Of a stretch of DNA of 50,881 nucleotides, positions 42,930-50,881 are shown piece by piece. Both the position numbers and the translations under genes were made by a program. The stretch comes from an uncultured Fidelibacterota bacterium (GTDB taxonomy: Bacteria > Marinisomatota > Marinisomatia > Marinisomatales > TCS55). How positions within the stretch are numbered: the stretch's first letter is position 1; each line of letters begins with the position of its first letter. Where the stretch lies: contig CAJWTA010000002.1 in assembly GCA_913046805.1 (NCBI GenBank), positions 1-50,881 on the forward strand, read 5' to 3'. The notes below the pieces were generated by a model that worked only from the letters and a program-made list of their open reading frames with translations, ran no database searches and was not told the DNA's origin.

Positions 42930-43853
42930 TTATTTCCCATTGGAATTGTAAATATGGTTTACCAACAACGTTCCAACTTGACGCATGCCTTCGGGAGAAC
43001 AGTTTTCAACAATGTCATTATGGGTATGGTGGTAATTCACTCGATCATTTGGATAGTCAAAATCAATGATGTTTATTGCGGGAATTCCAGCTATTTCATA
43101 TAACGGAACGTGGTCATCAAAAACAGCGTGCTTGGCTTGTTTTTTGAAAGCCTTAAGTCCCAATTTTTCTGATAATTCCCACAGATCCATCACTAGAGAC
43201 GCATTCTGCTGATACGAAATACGTTCTATGAAAAATTCAGGCTGTCTATCTGCTATCATATCAATATTTATTGAATATTCTGGGTAAGGTATTGGCAAAT
43301 TTCGAGCAAAATACTGTGAACCGATGCAATAGGTCCAGTTATCACCTGGAACACCATAATCTTCCGCGTCAAATAAAACTAAGTTTACTCCAAAAGGAGG
43401 TGGTCTTTTACTGAGTATATTTGCCAATTCTATTATTACAGCTACTCCACTCGCTCCATCATTTGCGCCAATGATTGGAGAATTTCTTCGCATGATACTA
43501 GTACTATTTTCAGCCCACGGCCTAGTATCCCAATGTGCTGAAATCACAATTTGTTTAGGCGATTCTGTATTGAATCGTGCGATAACATTATTCATTTCTA
43601 CCTCGACACCAGTTCTAGGCATTTTGTCTTTGAAAGGTTGTGAGTAAGCTGTGTCCGCAAGACTTTTAAAACTAGATAGATAGTAATCAAAAGCCTTCTT
43701 ATGGCCAGCCGATCCAGGGTCTCTAGGACCAAAATCACATTGTTTTACTAGATAATTAAATGCATTATCACCGCTAAAAATTGGTGCTTTTGACTGACAT
43801 CCCGCTATGGCGATCAAGTATAGCACTGATATAAAATTTAAATTTTTCATCAT
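42930..43853 (-). CDS. M28-family zinc aminopeptidase / glutaminyl-peptide cyclotransferase-like lipoprotein
   Basis: The product has 307 residues, with lipobox IAGC. Zinc-site residues are SAHWDTRP (H107), GANDGASG (D132), FDAEDYG (E164), SINIDMIAD (Asp) and YHHTHND (His). The D-W-x-RP-W and IIGANDG strings are typical of glutaminyl cyclase-like M28 proteins. It may form N-terminal pyroglutamate on secreted cargo, since T9SS substrates are often N-terminally cyclised. ATGATGA at 43848-43853 overlaps the sprA stop. Confidence 0.87.
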   Translation of the reverse strand: MMKNLNFISVLYLIAIAGCQSKAPIFSGDNAFNYLVKQCDFGPRDPGSAGHKKAFDYYLSSFKSLADTAYSQPFKDKMPRTGVEVEMNNVIARFNTESPKQIVISAHWDTRPWAENSTSIMRRNSPIIGANDGASGVAVIIELANILSKRPPPFGVNLVLFDAEDYGVPGDNWTYCIGSQYFARNLPIPYPEYSINIDMIADRQPEFFIERISYQQNASLVMDLWELSEKLGLKAFKKQAKHAVFDDHVPLYEIAGIPAINIIDFDYPNDRVNYHHTHNDIVENCSPEGMRQVGTLLVNHIYNSNGK

Positions 43854-46800
43854 CCTCTTATTGCCAAGTTAACATCAAATCCAAAATCTCGGTCTACTTT
43901 TTTACCCGTATGTTTTGAATCATTTTCTCTGTATTCCCAAACCATACTTCCGCTAACTGATTTTGAAAATGAATAAGTTAAACGAAAGCCCGATTTCCAG
44001 CTTGTCGTAAATGTCGTCTCAGCGAACTTTACCGCCTCCTGAGCTTTTTGTAGAGTTCTATTTTTATTCATATCAAAGTTAAAGGTAAAATTAACCTGAT
44101 TATTAATTTTATAATTATCAAAAAATGGTATTGGAATGTTAAATCCTCCTTTGTGAGCATAATTTGCGGATACAAGATATGATTGATCATTGAAGATTTT
44201 CTGGCCACCATTCGCAGTGATTTCTTTAGACATTGTACGATTATGTCTCATGTTAATCGAAACACCCTTTTTTAATGCAATTGTTGCACCCAATAAGGGT
44301 GAAAAATTCATATTCACTCGAGAAGTCCTTTGATTATCCCTATAGGAAGAAATAAAATCATCAATTGCAAAAAATGAGATTGGTGGTCCCGAAAATTGAT
44401 CAAATTGCCAGGATCTACTTTCCTTTCCTGTAGTTGCATGATCAAAACTTAGAGAGTTAACATACTTACTTAAAAATTTATTCCTCTCAAGTCCAGTAAG
44501 TCTCACAGACCAACCAAGAAATGGAAACCCATTTTCAAGATACTGTCCATAAGATAAATAATCTCTAGAAACAGATCTTTGCTCTAATCCCGATCCTCTT
44601 AAATTGCTTGAAACATTTTGTGCATAATTAAATGCAACATTTATCATTCTGGTTAGTGTTACTCCAGATCGAATTGAAAAGTCTCTCTTACGGTCAAAGT
44701 TTCCTGTGTTTGAGCCTACTTGACCTGAATGCTCTTGACCATGATCTTTCTCAAATCCCAATCGATATGCAAATGGAGTATCACCTAAAACTCCTAAACC
44801 AGTTTTATTAAAATTTTCATTATATGATATATTAATTGGGCTAAACTTTTTTGTAAAACCGTGCATGGTATTAAGGATTTTATTCTCTTTTTCCTTTGTT
44901 ACTTTTTTAGGTTTTATTTCTTCCGTTTCTTCATACGAATCATCAAATACTGCATCTTTGTCTGAGGCATTTTTTCCAGGTATTCGTCTTCTAGAACGTG
45001 AGACCGTATTCCTAGTTGGAGTTCGTGCAGGAGCGCTTCTTGCTGTTGATGGTTTGTAAAAAATTTCAACTAATCGCGTTGGCGATAATGTTACGCCTGA
45101 TGATAATCTAATCTGGCTAGATATATTCGAACCCTCGATGTTTTTATCCCTGGATTTATTCCATCTATAGTTAGAAGAATAACTAAAGGATGGTTTGAGC
45201 CAATCAAAAATAACGGGTGAAAAAGATGAATTAAAATTTTCATTAATATCTGAAATGAACCCAACATCGCCCTTTATGATAGAATTTAACTGATAACCTC
45301 TCGACTCTGCCATATTACTGTTAATGGATCTACTATATTTCGTAGATATCATTTCAGTGAGCTTATAGTCCATTGTGTAGGCTTGACTAAGTCCAAAATT
45401 ATAGTCATCAGGTGATTTTTGTCCTTTTCTTGGAGTTCGTTGAGATAACTGTTCATTGTAATTTACAGTTGCGTTCAATGCGCTAGGCGTATAATACAAA
45501 TGCGTACCCCCCAACTTTTCTCCTAACCACGGAACCGATGACATCCACTTCAAGGGCATTACATAATTATTTCTTCCAAAAGGCAAAGCATAGCTTAATC
45601 CGCCTGAATAAGATTCGTTTAAGATTTCTTTTTGAATTTCATTCGATGCTAGTCTCCTGTTCATACTAAACCTGGTTTTAATTTTATCCAAAGTATAGCT
45701 GATAATTTTGTTATCTGATTTTGAGGTTTTTGAAGCAGATATATTCATACTCAAAGAGTTATTGATATTTAAAATTGAATCTGGTGGAGCTGACTGGTCA
45801 ACGAGAACATCCTGACCTGGTAAGTATTTTGGCTTATTAATCGCTTGAGCAAAACTTGTTGAAATCGGTACTTTTATTCCCCAATCAGAGGGCATAAGCT
45901 TATCTAAATTAAATCCTGCATTAATATTTAAACTTTCGTTCGAACGATTGGACCCTAATCTTTTTTGTAGCGTATGAAAGTCAGCGTCCTGTCGTCTATA
46001 AGCAAATGACGTATTTACTAAGTCCGCAACATTAAACCGGCTTTGCAATCTCATAGATACCCCTTTATCTCTCTTTACGCCGCTCAATCTTAATTCATCA
46101 AGCCACACTTCTCCTGATATTGGTATTCCAGATAGATTTTTTACGCCCACAATAAAGTACTGAATCCTGTTGAGAGAGGGCTGACCTTTTATTTTGATAG
46201 CTTTCCCAGTTTTAACTCCAAGTTCATCCGTAAATAGATATTCTTTAAAATTCGTGGAGTCCTTAAAAATATCCGATGAGTTATATTTTTTTATTGACGT
46301 TGAGTCTTGAAGCTTTAAGCTGGTTAACCACTTCAGATCAAGATCAATTGAATTCCTATTTAATGACTCGTCCCATCCATCATAAACTAGCTGCGATATT
46401 TCATAATAATTTTCTCCAAACCCAAAACGCATAAACATTTCTACGTCCGACTTTTCGTTCGTAATCCATGAACTTGATCCATGTACATACATTTTCATCC
46501 GATCATAGGATAAATAACTTTGTGCACGGTCACCACTTAAAGACATAAGTGTTTTCATTGCAGCACCGCTTGAGTTGGGGGGCAAATCATTAAATTTCAT
46601 CACCAGAGACTGTTCTTTAGATCGAATCTGATTTATCCTATCAAATTCTCCTTGAACTCCCTGTGGAGGTTTATAGTTTGCATTATCATCCGTGTTGATA
46701 ACTGAAATCGCAAAGAGTGAATCTGCATTTTCTTTGCTATAAACTTCAGATGTGTCAGAGGCAATACCGAGCTCTTGCCATTCATTTCCTACCAATTCAA

Positions 46801-49800
46801 TCTTTGCTACATAAATCGTTGTGGTTTTATCAGCATCACTCAATCTTAAGCGCAAGTGATGGATATTGTCCCAAGATTTTTCTTTTAAATTATTTGTTGC
46901 ATCAAAATCTACGAGAGGTATCCTGTACAATTTCCACCCAGTTAATTCCCCGTTTTTGGTTTTCGTCTGACCTGCCAAATATGTTGTATCTGACAAAGAA
47001 AAAGATTTGGTAAAATAATCATTTGTTCGATCCAAAAATCCTGTTCTATCTAAATCTTCAGTATCTGGATACCTTCCTGCGTCTAAAGCATTGTTTTCAG
47101 TTCCATTGATTTTGGTATAATCATTGCTTCCTTCTACATACTCCCAATTGTCATCGTTTGGGTCATCAGGTAAAATATCATCATTGGCATTGATTAATAT
47201 TTCTTCACCCAAACCTAAATAATCTACATATGATATTCCTGAAGGATCTAAACATCCTCCCCAACCGTTCTCATAATCATCTCCACAACCATCAAGACCA
47301 ACATCCTCATCATCATCTAAAATACCATCTCCTATTAACCCCCCAACTGGAATGTCTTCAGTATTTAGTATGCCGTTTCCATCTCTATCTTCGCTTATCT
47401 GACCAAGATCCACAGAAACAGTAGCACCTTCGCCTTGCATCCAAATTTCAAAGAATTTTGTTTGGGTTTGATCGTAATCTCCTGAATGAAAGGGTGTTAT
47501 TATGCCGCTCCATAGCGAGTCATTTGGAATATCCTCTTGGTGGGATTTCTTATTATACCTTAAAACTAAGATATCTGTCGTTTCGTTCTGTGCTTGAATT
47601 GAAGTTGATAGATTGGGCCAAATATCTTTTGTACGGATCTGTGCAAAAGGGTTAAACCATCTTAGCTTAGCCCTTTTATACTGAGGTAACTGCGCACCAG
47701 TTAATATGTCAATTGGAGCAGAAGCTTCTCTCCAAAATCGACGCAATATAGGAATGGACGTTGTTCTTTTAGACCCCTCAAAATCATCAATAAAGGCTAC
47801 TCCATTTGGATCCCCAGTTGCGCTGTTATTAATTGGATTTGGATTGGGTAATATTTGCGCAAATTCGCCCTCAAAAGAGATTCCTGACTGTTTATCCGTA
47901 TCAATAAAAGGCAATTTATCTAAAGATCGTGTTACAAAAGGAAGGTCTTGTTTAAGCCTTCCATTCACTCCAAACATGAAATTTCGCATTGGCTCATAAC
48001 CAACCTCGACCTTTTCATTCATAATAGATTGATTATAGTAAAGTGCAGTACCTCCTATAAACGAGTTTTCACCAAAATCCATTTGGGATCTAACCCCCAA
48101 TATAGTTTTCTTGTCAAAATTAACAAACTGATGTCTGTCATATGTTACATTGAGTTCAGCATTTGGATCGATATTATCGGATAGAACAATTGTACCGCTA
48201 AAATAATCAACCTGATAATCTATACCTCTCTTAAGTGGAACACCCCCTCTCGAAACCTGCTCACTTCCTTCCACAATCATAAAGCCAAGATTTATAGTAG
48301 AGCTTTGATTTGAATAGTCTACTTCGATGGTGAATCTACTATCATTAGTTATTTGTGTTCTTTGTGTTGAAAAATACATCTTTCCTTCGCCAAGCGCCCC
48401 TTTAAGATCCTCTGTTTTATTGCCATCTGAAATCGTATCTGCTGCAAATGGATGAAATGATGGAAAGAATATTTCTCCGTTTACAAGGTTTATTATATTT
48501 GGATTTGTTAAGTCAATTTTTTGATCAGCAACACGTAAACCGCTTTCATTCAAACTATCTAAACCAAACAAAGTGATATAAGGATTGCCCTTTTCATCTA
48601 AGTGGCTTGGAACAGTAAGGCGATCGTTCACAATTCTCAAATCAAATCCTTCTTTGTTGATGTTGTTTGTACCAAGGTAGTATACATTCTTAAACATCAG
48701 TGGCCATACTGGATGACTGGGGTTAAGATTCCGGGGCTTAAGCATTTTTAACTTTAAAGCCTCATTGGTTTGAGAAATTCCCTCACCAATTACATAAAGC
48801 GTATCTCCGGAAATACGATCTGCTATTACATAAGTACAGCCAATGACTTCATCCGTTGCTTTTTGACGTAAGCGTATAAACCCAAGGTCTTCGCTTAGTG
48901 TATAATCTTGACCCTGCTCTAACCTCTTAAAATTTCCCGTTTGATCGTTACTCTCTTCAGGAGAATCCAGACTAGCATAAGCAGTTCCTGGATTTGTTTC
49001 TGAATTTGTAGACTGATCAAGTTGATACAGCTCAAAATTCCTGATGACAATATTACCAATTTGATGCAGCCCCTCTTTAAGTGGATAAAATGGAGGGATC
49101 AGAATAGCTGCTCCACCAAGTGTAGTCTGAGCTCCGTTTCTAAACCATTCATGCACAAAGAAATATTGATTTTTTACATAGTTATAATCTTTTATTTCCT
49201 GAGTCTGCGATTCGCTTGTCCCTTTATATTGCTCAGATTTTTTCTCTGTGTTTACTACCGATGCGATAGCCGTTACATCCATAGGCCCAAATTTAGACGT
49301 TGTTTTTACTCCGAAAAGTCCTTGATGGTTGGCAGAACCCATTAAAGATTGAGACCCTGGTAATGCTAAGGAAACATTTCCTGCATCAACCGATTGGATA
49401 ATATCATCCTCTTTGCCTTTATAATTAATTCGAATGTTGTTTTCCCAATTAAAATCACGCTCGGAGTCATGGTCAACGTTGACTGAAATTCTCTCACCAA
49501 CCTTTCCTTCAACGCTGATTCTTTGCATTTGATCAAATTTTAAATGAGTATTTCTTGTTTCACTTACTTTCGAGCGTATAAGTTCTTGGTCTTGAAAAAC
49601 CAGGTTTCCTTTTACCGTCACATTCCCTCTCGCTGAAAGCGATACTCTTCCCAGTTGACCCACATTTACACCAATTACCTCTACACCCCTTCCTCGATTA
49701 TCTTGTAGAAACTGAGATTGCGTAGCCATAGTGCGCGTAGTATCATTAATAACCTTTGTTAAAGCGGATTTTCGATTGATTTGAATTTTTTTATCAAAAT

Positions 49801-50125
49801 ACCATTCAACAGGTGCAATAAATGGAATCGAATAGGATCTTCCTTGAATCTTTCCTTTCAATTCAATGGTTGACCAGTCTTTTGCTATATCGGTGTTTTT
49901 TATTATAATGAATGGAAGTTTGATTAAATTTCTGCTTTGGTATACAGATGAATCAGAGGGCATAATCAGACTGTACGAACTTCTTTCAAATGGCTCTATG
50001 ACATATTTTGACACGGGATACCAATGTGAGGAAATATCTGTGATGGACGTATCCTGTTGACCGTACAATGTACAAGAAACAGTCGTCCAAAATATTAAGC
50101 TGACTTGTAGGATCTTTTTGATCAA
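43850..50125 (-). CDS. sprA: SprA/Sov, T9SS outer-membrane translocon
   Basis: The product has 2091 residues, within the usual size (2000-2500) for this giant barrel. The N-terminal part has RGVEVIGVNVGQLGRVSLSARGNVTVKGNL, ISVEGKVGERISVNVDHDSERDF and SLALPGSQSLMGSANHQGLFG. FIDDFEGSKRTTSIPILRRFW lies about a third of the way in. An Asp/Gly-rich calcium-loop-like insert (about 925-1055) is followed by barrel strands to the end. It forms the 36-strand channel of the type IX secretion system. The start is TTG with a perfect AGGAGG ribosome site 8 bp upstream. Confidence 0.93.
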   Translation of the reverse strand: MIKKILQVSLIFWTTVSCTLYGQQDTSITDISSHWYPVSKYVIEPFERSSYSLIMPSDSSVYQSRNLIKLPFIIIKNTDIAKDWSTIELKGKIQGRSYSIPFIAPVEWYFDKKIQINRKSALTKVINDTTRTMATQSQFLQDNRGRGVEVIGVNVGQLGRVSLSARGNVTVKGNLVFQDQELIRSKVSETRNTHLKFDQMQRISVEGKVGERISVNVDHDSERDFNWENNIRINYKGKEDDIIQSVDAGNVSLALPGSQSLMGSANHQGLFGVKTTSKFGPMDVTAIASVVNTEKKSEQYKGTSESQTQEIKDYNYVKNQYFFVHEWFRNGAQTTLGGAAILIPPFYPLKEGLHQIGNIVIRNFELYQLDQSTNSETNPGTAYASLDSPEESNDQTGNFKRLEQGQDYTLSEDLGFIRLRQKATDEVIGCTYVIADRISGDTLYVIGEGISQTNEALKLKMLKPRNLNPSHPVWPLMFKNVYYLGTNNINKEGFDLRIVNDRLTVPSHLDEKGNPYITLFGLDSLNESGLRVADQKIDLTNPNIINLVNGEIFFPSFHPFAADTISDGNKTEDLKGALGEGKMYFSTQRTQITNDSRFTIEVDYSNQSSTINLGFMIVEGSEQVSRGGVPLKRGIDYQVDYFSGTIVLSDNIDPNAELNVTYDRHQFVNFDKKTILGVRSQMDFGENSFIGGTALYYNQSIMNEKVEVGYEPMRNFMFGVNGRLKQDLPFVTRSLDKLPFIDTDKQSGISFEGEFAQILPNPNPINNSATGDPNGVAFIDDFEGSKRTTSIPILRRFWREASAPIDILTGAQLPQYKRAKLRWFNPFAQIRTKDIWPNLSTSIQAQNETTDILVLRYNKKSHQEDIPNDSLWSGIITPFHSGDYDQTQTKFFEIWMQGEGATVSVDLGQISEDRDGNGILNTEDIPVGGLIGDGILDDDEDVGLDGCGDDYENGWGGCLDPSGISYVDYLGLGEEILINANDDILPDDPNDDNWEYVEGSNDYTKINGTENNALDAGRYPDTEDLDRTGFLDRTNDYFTKSFSLSDTTYLAGQTKTKNGELTGWKLYRIPLVDFDATNNLKEKSWDNIHHLRLRLSDADKTTTIYVAKIELVGNEWQELGIASDTSEVYSKENADSLFAISVINTDDNANYKPPQGVQGEFDRINQIRSKEQSLVMKFNDLPPNSSGAAMKTLMSLSGDRAQSYLSYDRMKMYVHGSSSWITNEKSDVEMFMRFGFGENYYEISQLVYDGWDESLNRNSIDLDLKWLTSLKLQDSTSIKKYNSSDIFKDSTNFKEYLFTDELGVKTGKAIKIKGQPSLNRIQYFIVGVKNLSGIPISGEVWLDELRLSGVKRDKGVSMRLQSRFNVADLVNTSFAYRRQDADFHTLQKRLGSNRSNESLNINAGFNLDKLMPSDWGIKVPISTSFAQAINKPKYLPGQDVLVDQSAPPDSILNINNSLSMNISASKTSKSDNKIISYTLDKIKTRFSMNRRLASNEIQKEILNESYSGGLSYALPFGRNNYVMPLKWMSSVPWLGEKLGGTHLYYTPSALNATVNYNEQLSQRTPRKGQKSPDDYNFGLSQAYTMDYKLTEMISTKYSRSINSNMAESRGYQLNSIIKGDVGFISDINENFNSSFSPVIFDWLKPSFSYSSNYRWNKSRDKNIEGSNISSQIRLSSGVTLSPTRLVEIFYKPSTARSAPARTPTRNTVSRSRRRIPGKNASDKDAVFDDSYEETEEIKPKKVTKEKENKILNTMHGFTKKFSPINISYNENFNKTGLGVLGDTPFAYRLGFEKDHGQEHSGQVGSNTGNFDRKRDFSIRSGVTLTRMINVAFNYAQNVSSNLRGSGLEQRSVSRDYLSYGQYLENGFPFLGWSVRLTGLERNKFLSKYVNSLSFDHATTGKESRSWQFDQFSGPPISFFAIDDFISSYRDNQRTSRVNMNFSPLLGATIALKKGVSINMRHNRTMSKEITANGGQKIFNDQSYLVSANYAHKGGFNIPIPFFDNYKINNQVNFTFNFDMNKNRTLQKAQEAVKFAETTFTTSWKSGFRLTYSFSKSVSGSMVWEYRENDSKHTGKKVDRDFGFDVNLAIRG

Positions 50126-50226
50126 AAGACCTACCTCCTATATTTTATTGTTAACAATTGCCTAAAGGCACATTTTTATATTCTATGCGAATTAAATCCG
50201 TTAACGTTTATACTATAGTCAGCTCC

Positions 50227-50826
50227 TTATATTTTGGGGTTTCTTTGTTTTTTAAGTATTTCACAGAAGTTACGCAAAGCTATACCACGATGTGAAATAC
50301 TATTCTTTTCGTCTTTTTTTAGCTCCGCAAAGGTTTTTTTTAATCCTGGATGGTAAAATATGGGGTCATAGCCGAATCCATTTTTACCAATCTTTTTATC
50401 AATTATCAAACCGTTGACAGAGCCTTCACAATGAAATTTTTCGTTTTTTCCTACGAAAGCCATCACAGTGCGAAATCTTGCAGTTCGATCCTCAATTCTA
50501 ATCCCATCAATCTTATTTAATACTTTGGCACAATTTTCTAAGCTAGACGCCTTTTCTCCAGCATAGCGCGCAGAAAAAATACCGGGCTCTCCATTGAGAG
50601 CATCAATTTCAAGTCCCGTGTCATCCGCCAAAGCAGAAATACCTGTTTCACGAAAGACGGTTTCCGCTTTGATAAACGCATTCTCGATCAGAGTGCTACC
50701 CGTTTCCGGGATTTCACCAATCTGAGGAAATTCGTTTAGAGTCAAAACCTCTACTGAAATATCTCTAAGAGCATATTGCATCTCTAAGATCTTACCATCA
50801 TTATGAGTTGCTAAAACTAGTTTCAA
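50227..50826 (-). CDS. rdgB: non-canonical purine NTP pyrophosphatase (RdgB/HAM1)
   Basis: The product has 199 residues. LATHNDGKILEMQYAL opens the protein, with TLIENAFIKAE, ALADDTGLEIDALNGEPGIFSARYAG, GFGYDPIFYHPG, TFAELKKDEKNSISHRG as in the family. It removes dITP/XTP from the nucleotide pool. The gap to sprA (101 bp) has two small palindromes (TGCCTAAAGGCA region and ATTGTTAACAAT, about 50148-50170) without a T-run; the promoter of sprA may lie there. Some 55 bp upstream of the gene run to the window end. Confidence 0.95.
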   Translation of the reverse strand: MKLVLATHNDGKILEMQYALRDISVEVLTLNEFPQIGEIPETGSTLIENAFIKAETVFRETGISALADDTGLEIDALNGEPGIFSARYAGEKASSLENCAKVLNKIDGIRIEDRTARFRTVMAFVGKNEKFHCEGSVNGLIIDKKIGKNGFGYDPIFYHPGLKKTFAELKKDEKNSISHRGIALRNFCEILKKQRNPKI

Positions 50827-50881
50827 TCAATACCTCGAATATTGAGGAAGAAACTAGTTTATTTTACTAAAACACTCAACA

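Noticed and set aside
47230..47424. Small His-rich protein on the plus strand (HNHLHNHQDQHPHHH)
   Set aside because: It is the antisense of the Asp/Gly-rich insert of sprA; GAT/GAC codons read backwards give histidine. There is no ribosome site.

Overview
This is an AT-rich stretch from a bacterium of the Fibrobacterota-Chlorobiota-Bacteroidota (FCB) superphylum, most probably a marine, sunlit-water lineage such as Ca. Marinimicrobia (SAR406). The evidence is a proteorhodopsin next to carotenoid genes, two TonB-dependent receptors with carboxypeptidase-regulatory-like N-termini, a SprA-type type IX secretion (T9SS) translocon with a PorV-like protein, secreted proteins with C-terminal sorting/FlgD-like domains, and many lipoproteins. 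The phylum is an inference: no rRNA or other phylogenetic marker is present. Genes are densely packed, with many ATGA and TAATG stop/start overlaps, and most are on the minus strand.

Layout. 1-3.9 kb: 3' part of tRNA-Glu, a DUF2231 membrane protein, and a TonB receptor with its DUF4249-type lipoprotein. 3.9-10.7 kb: a light-response and photorepair region with a class II CPD photolyase, a second photolyase-related flavoprotein, DUF2256, an SDR enzyme, DUF1737, a MerR/CarH-like regulator with a degenerate cobalamin domain, an SRPBCC protein, an NAD-dependent epimerase-like protein and a peroxiredoxin. Three transcription units here each carry the same 13-bp element GAGCGTTATGAGC, 42-43 bp upstream of the first start codon. 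10.8-14.3 kb: VOC protein, green-type proteorhodopsin, crtB and crtI. 14.4-18 kb: sodium symporter, aminotransferase, glutaredoxin, a 32-residue membrane peptide and MsrB. 18-21.4 kb: a probable metal-acquisition operon (TonB receptor, His-rich lipoprotein, secreted His/Cys protein, Arg-rich peptide). 21.4-27.2 kb: terminator, tRNA-Asn, SSS symporter with a two-helix partner, HIT protein, manC and an Ig-like lipoprotein. 27.3-34.7 kb: a degenerate AMP-ligase-like gene, an M14-like protein, and a divergent cluster of secreted proteins around an HTH-PAS regulator. 34.8-50.8 kb: a long minus-strand gene series running rdgB, sprA, M28 peptidase, lipoprotein, beta-propeller, PorV-like, beta-barrel, YibQ-like deacetylase, secreted nuclease, Nudix, peroxiredoxin.

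The two observations I rate highest are these. (1) Two separate PrxQ/BCP peroxiredoxin genes each have an in-frame TGA exactly at the peroxidatic cysteine, followed by a plausible bacterial SECIS hairpin. They are therefore read as selenoproteins and not as broken genes. (2) The repeated 9-bp-periodic element looks like the operator of a local light regulon controlled by the CarH-like protein, which lacks the residues needed to bind adenosylcobalamin. That raises the possibility of a different sensing mechanism. The region also contains several very small genes (DUF2256, DUF1737, a 32-residue membrane peptide, a 50-residue DRR-repeat peptide). The DUF2256 gene has no ATG, GTG or TTG start.
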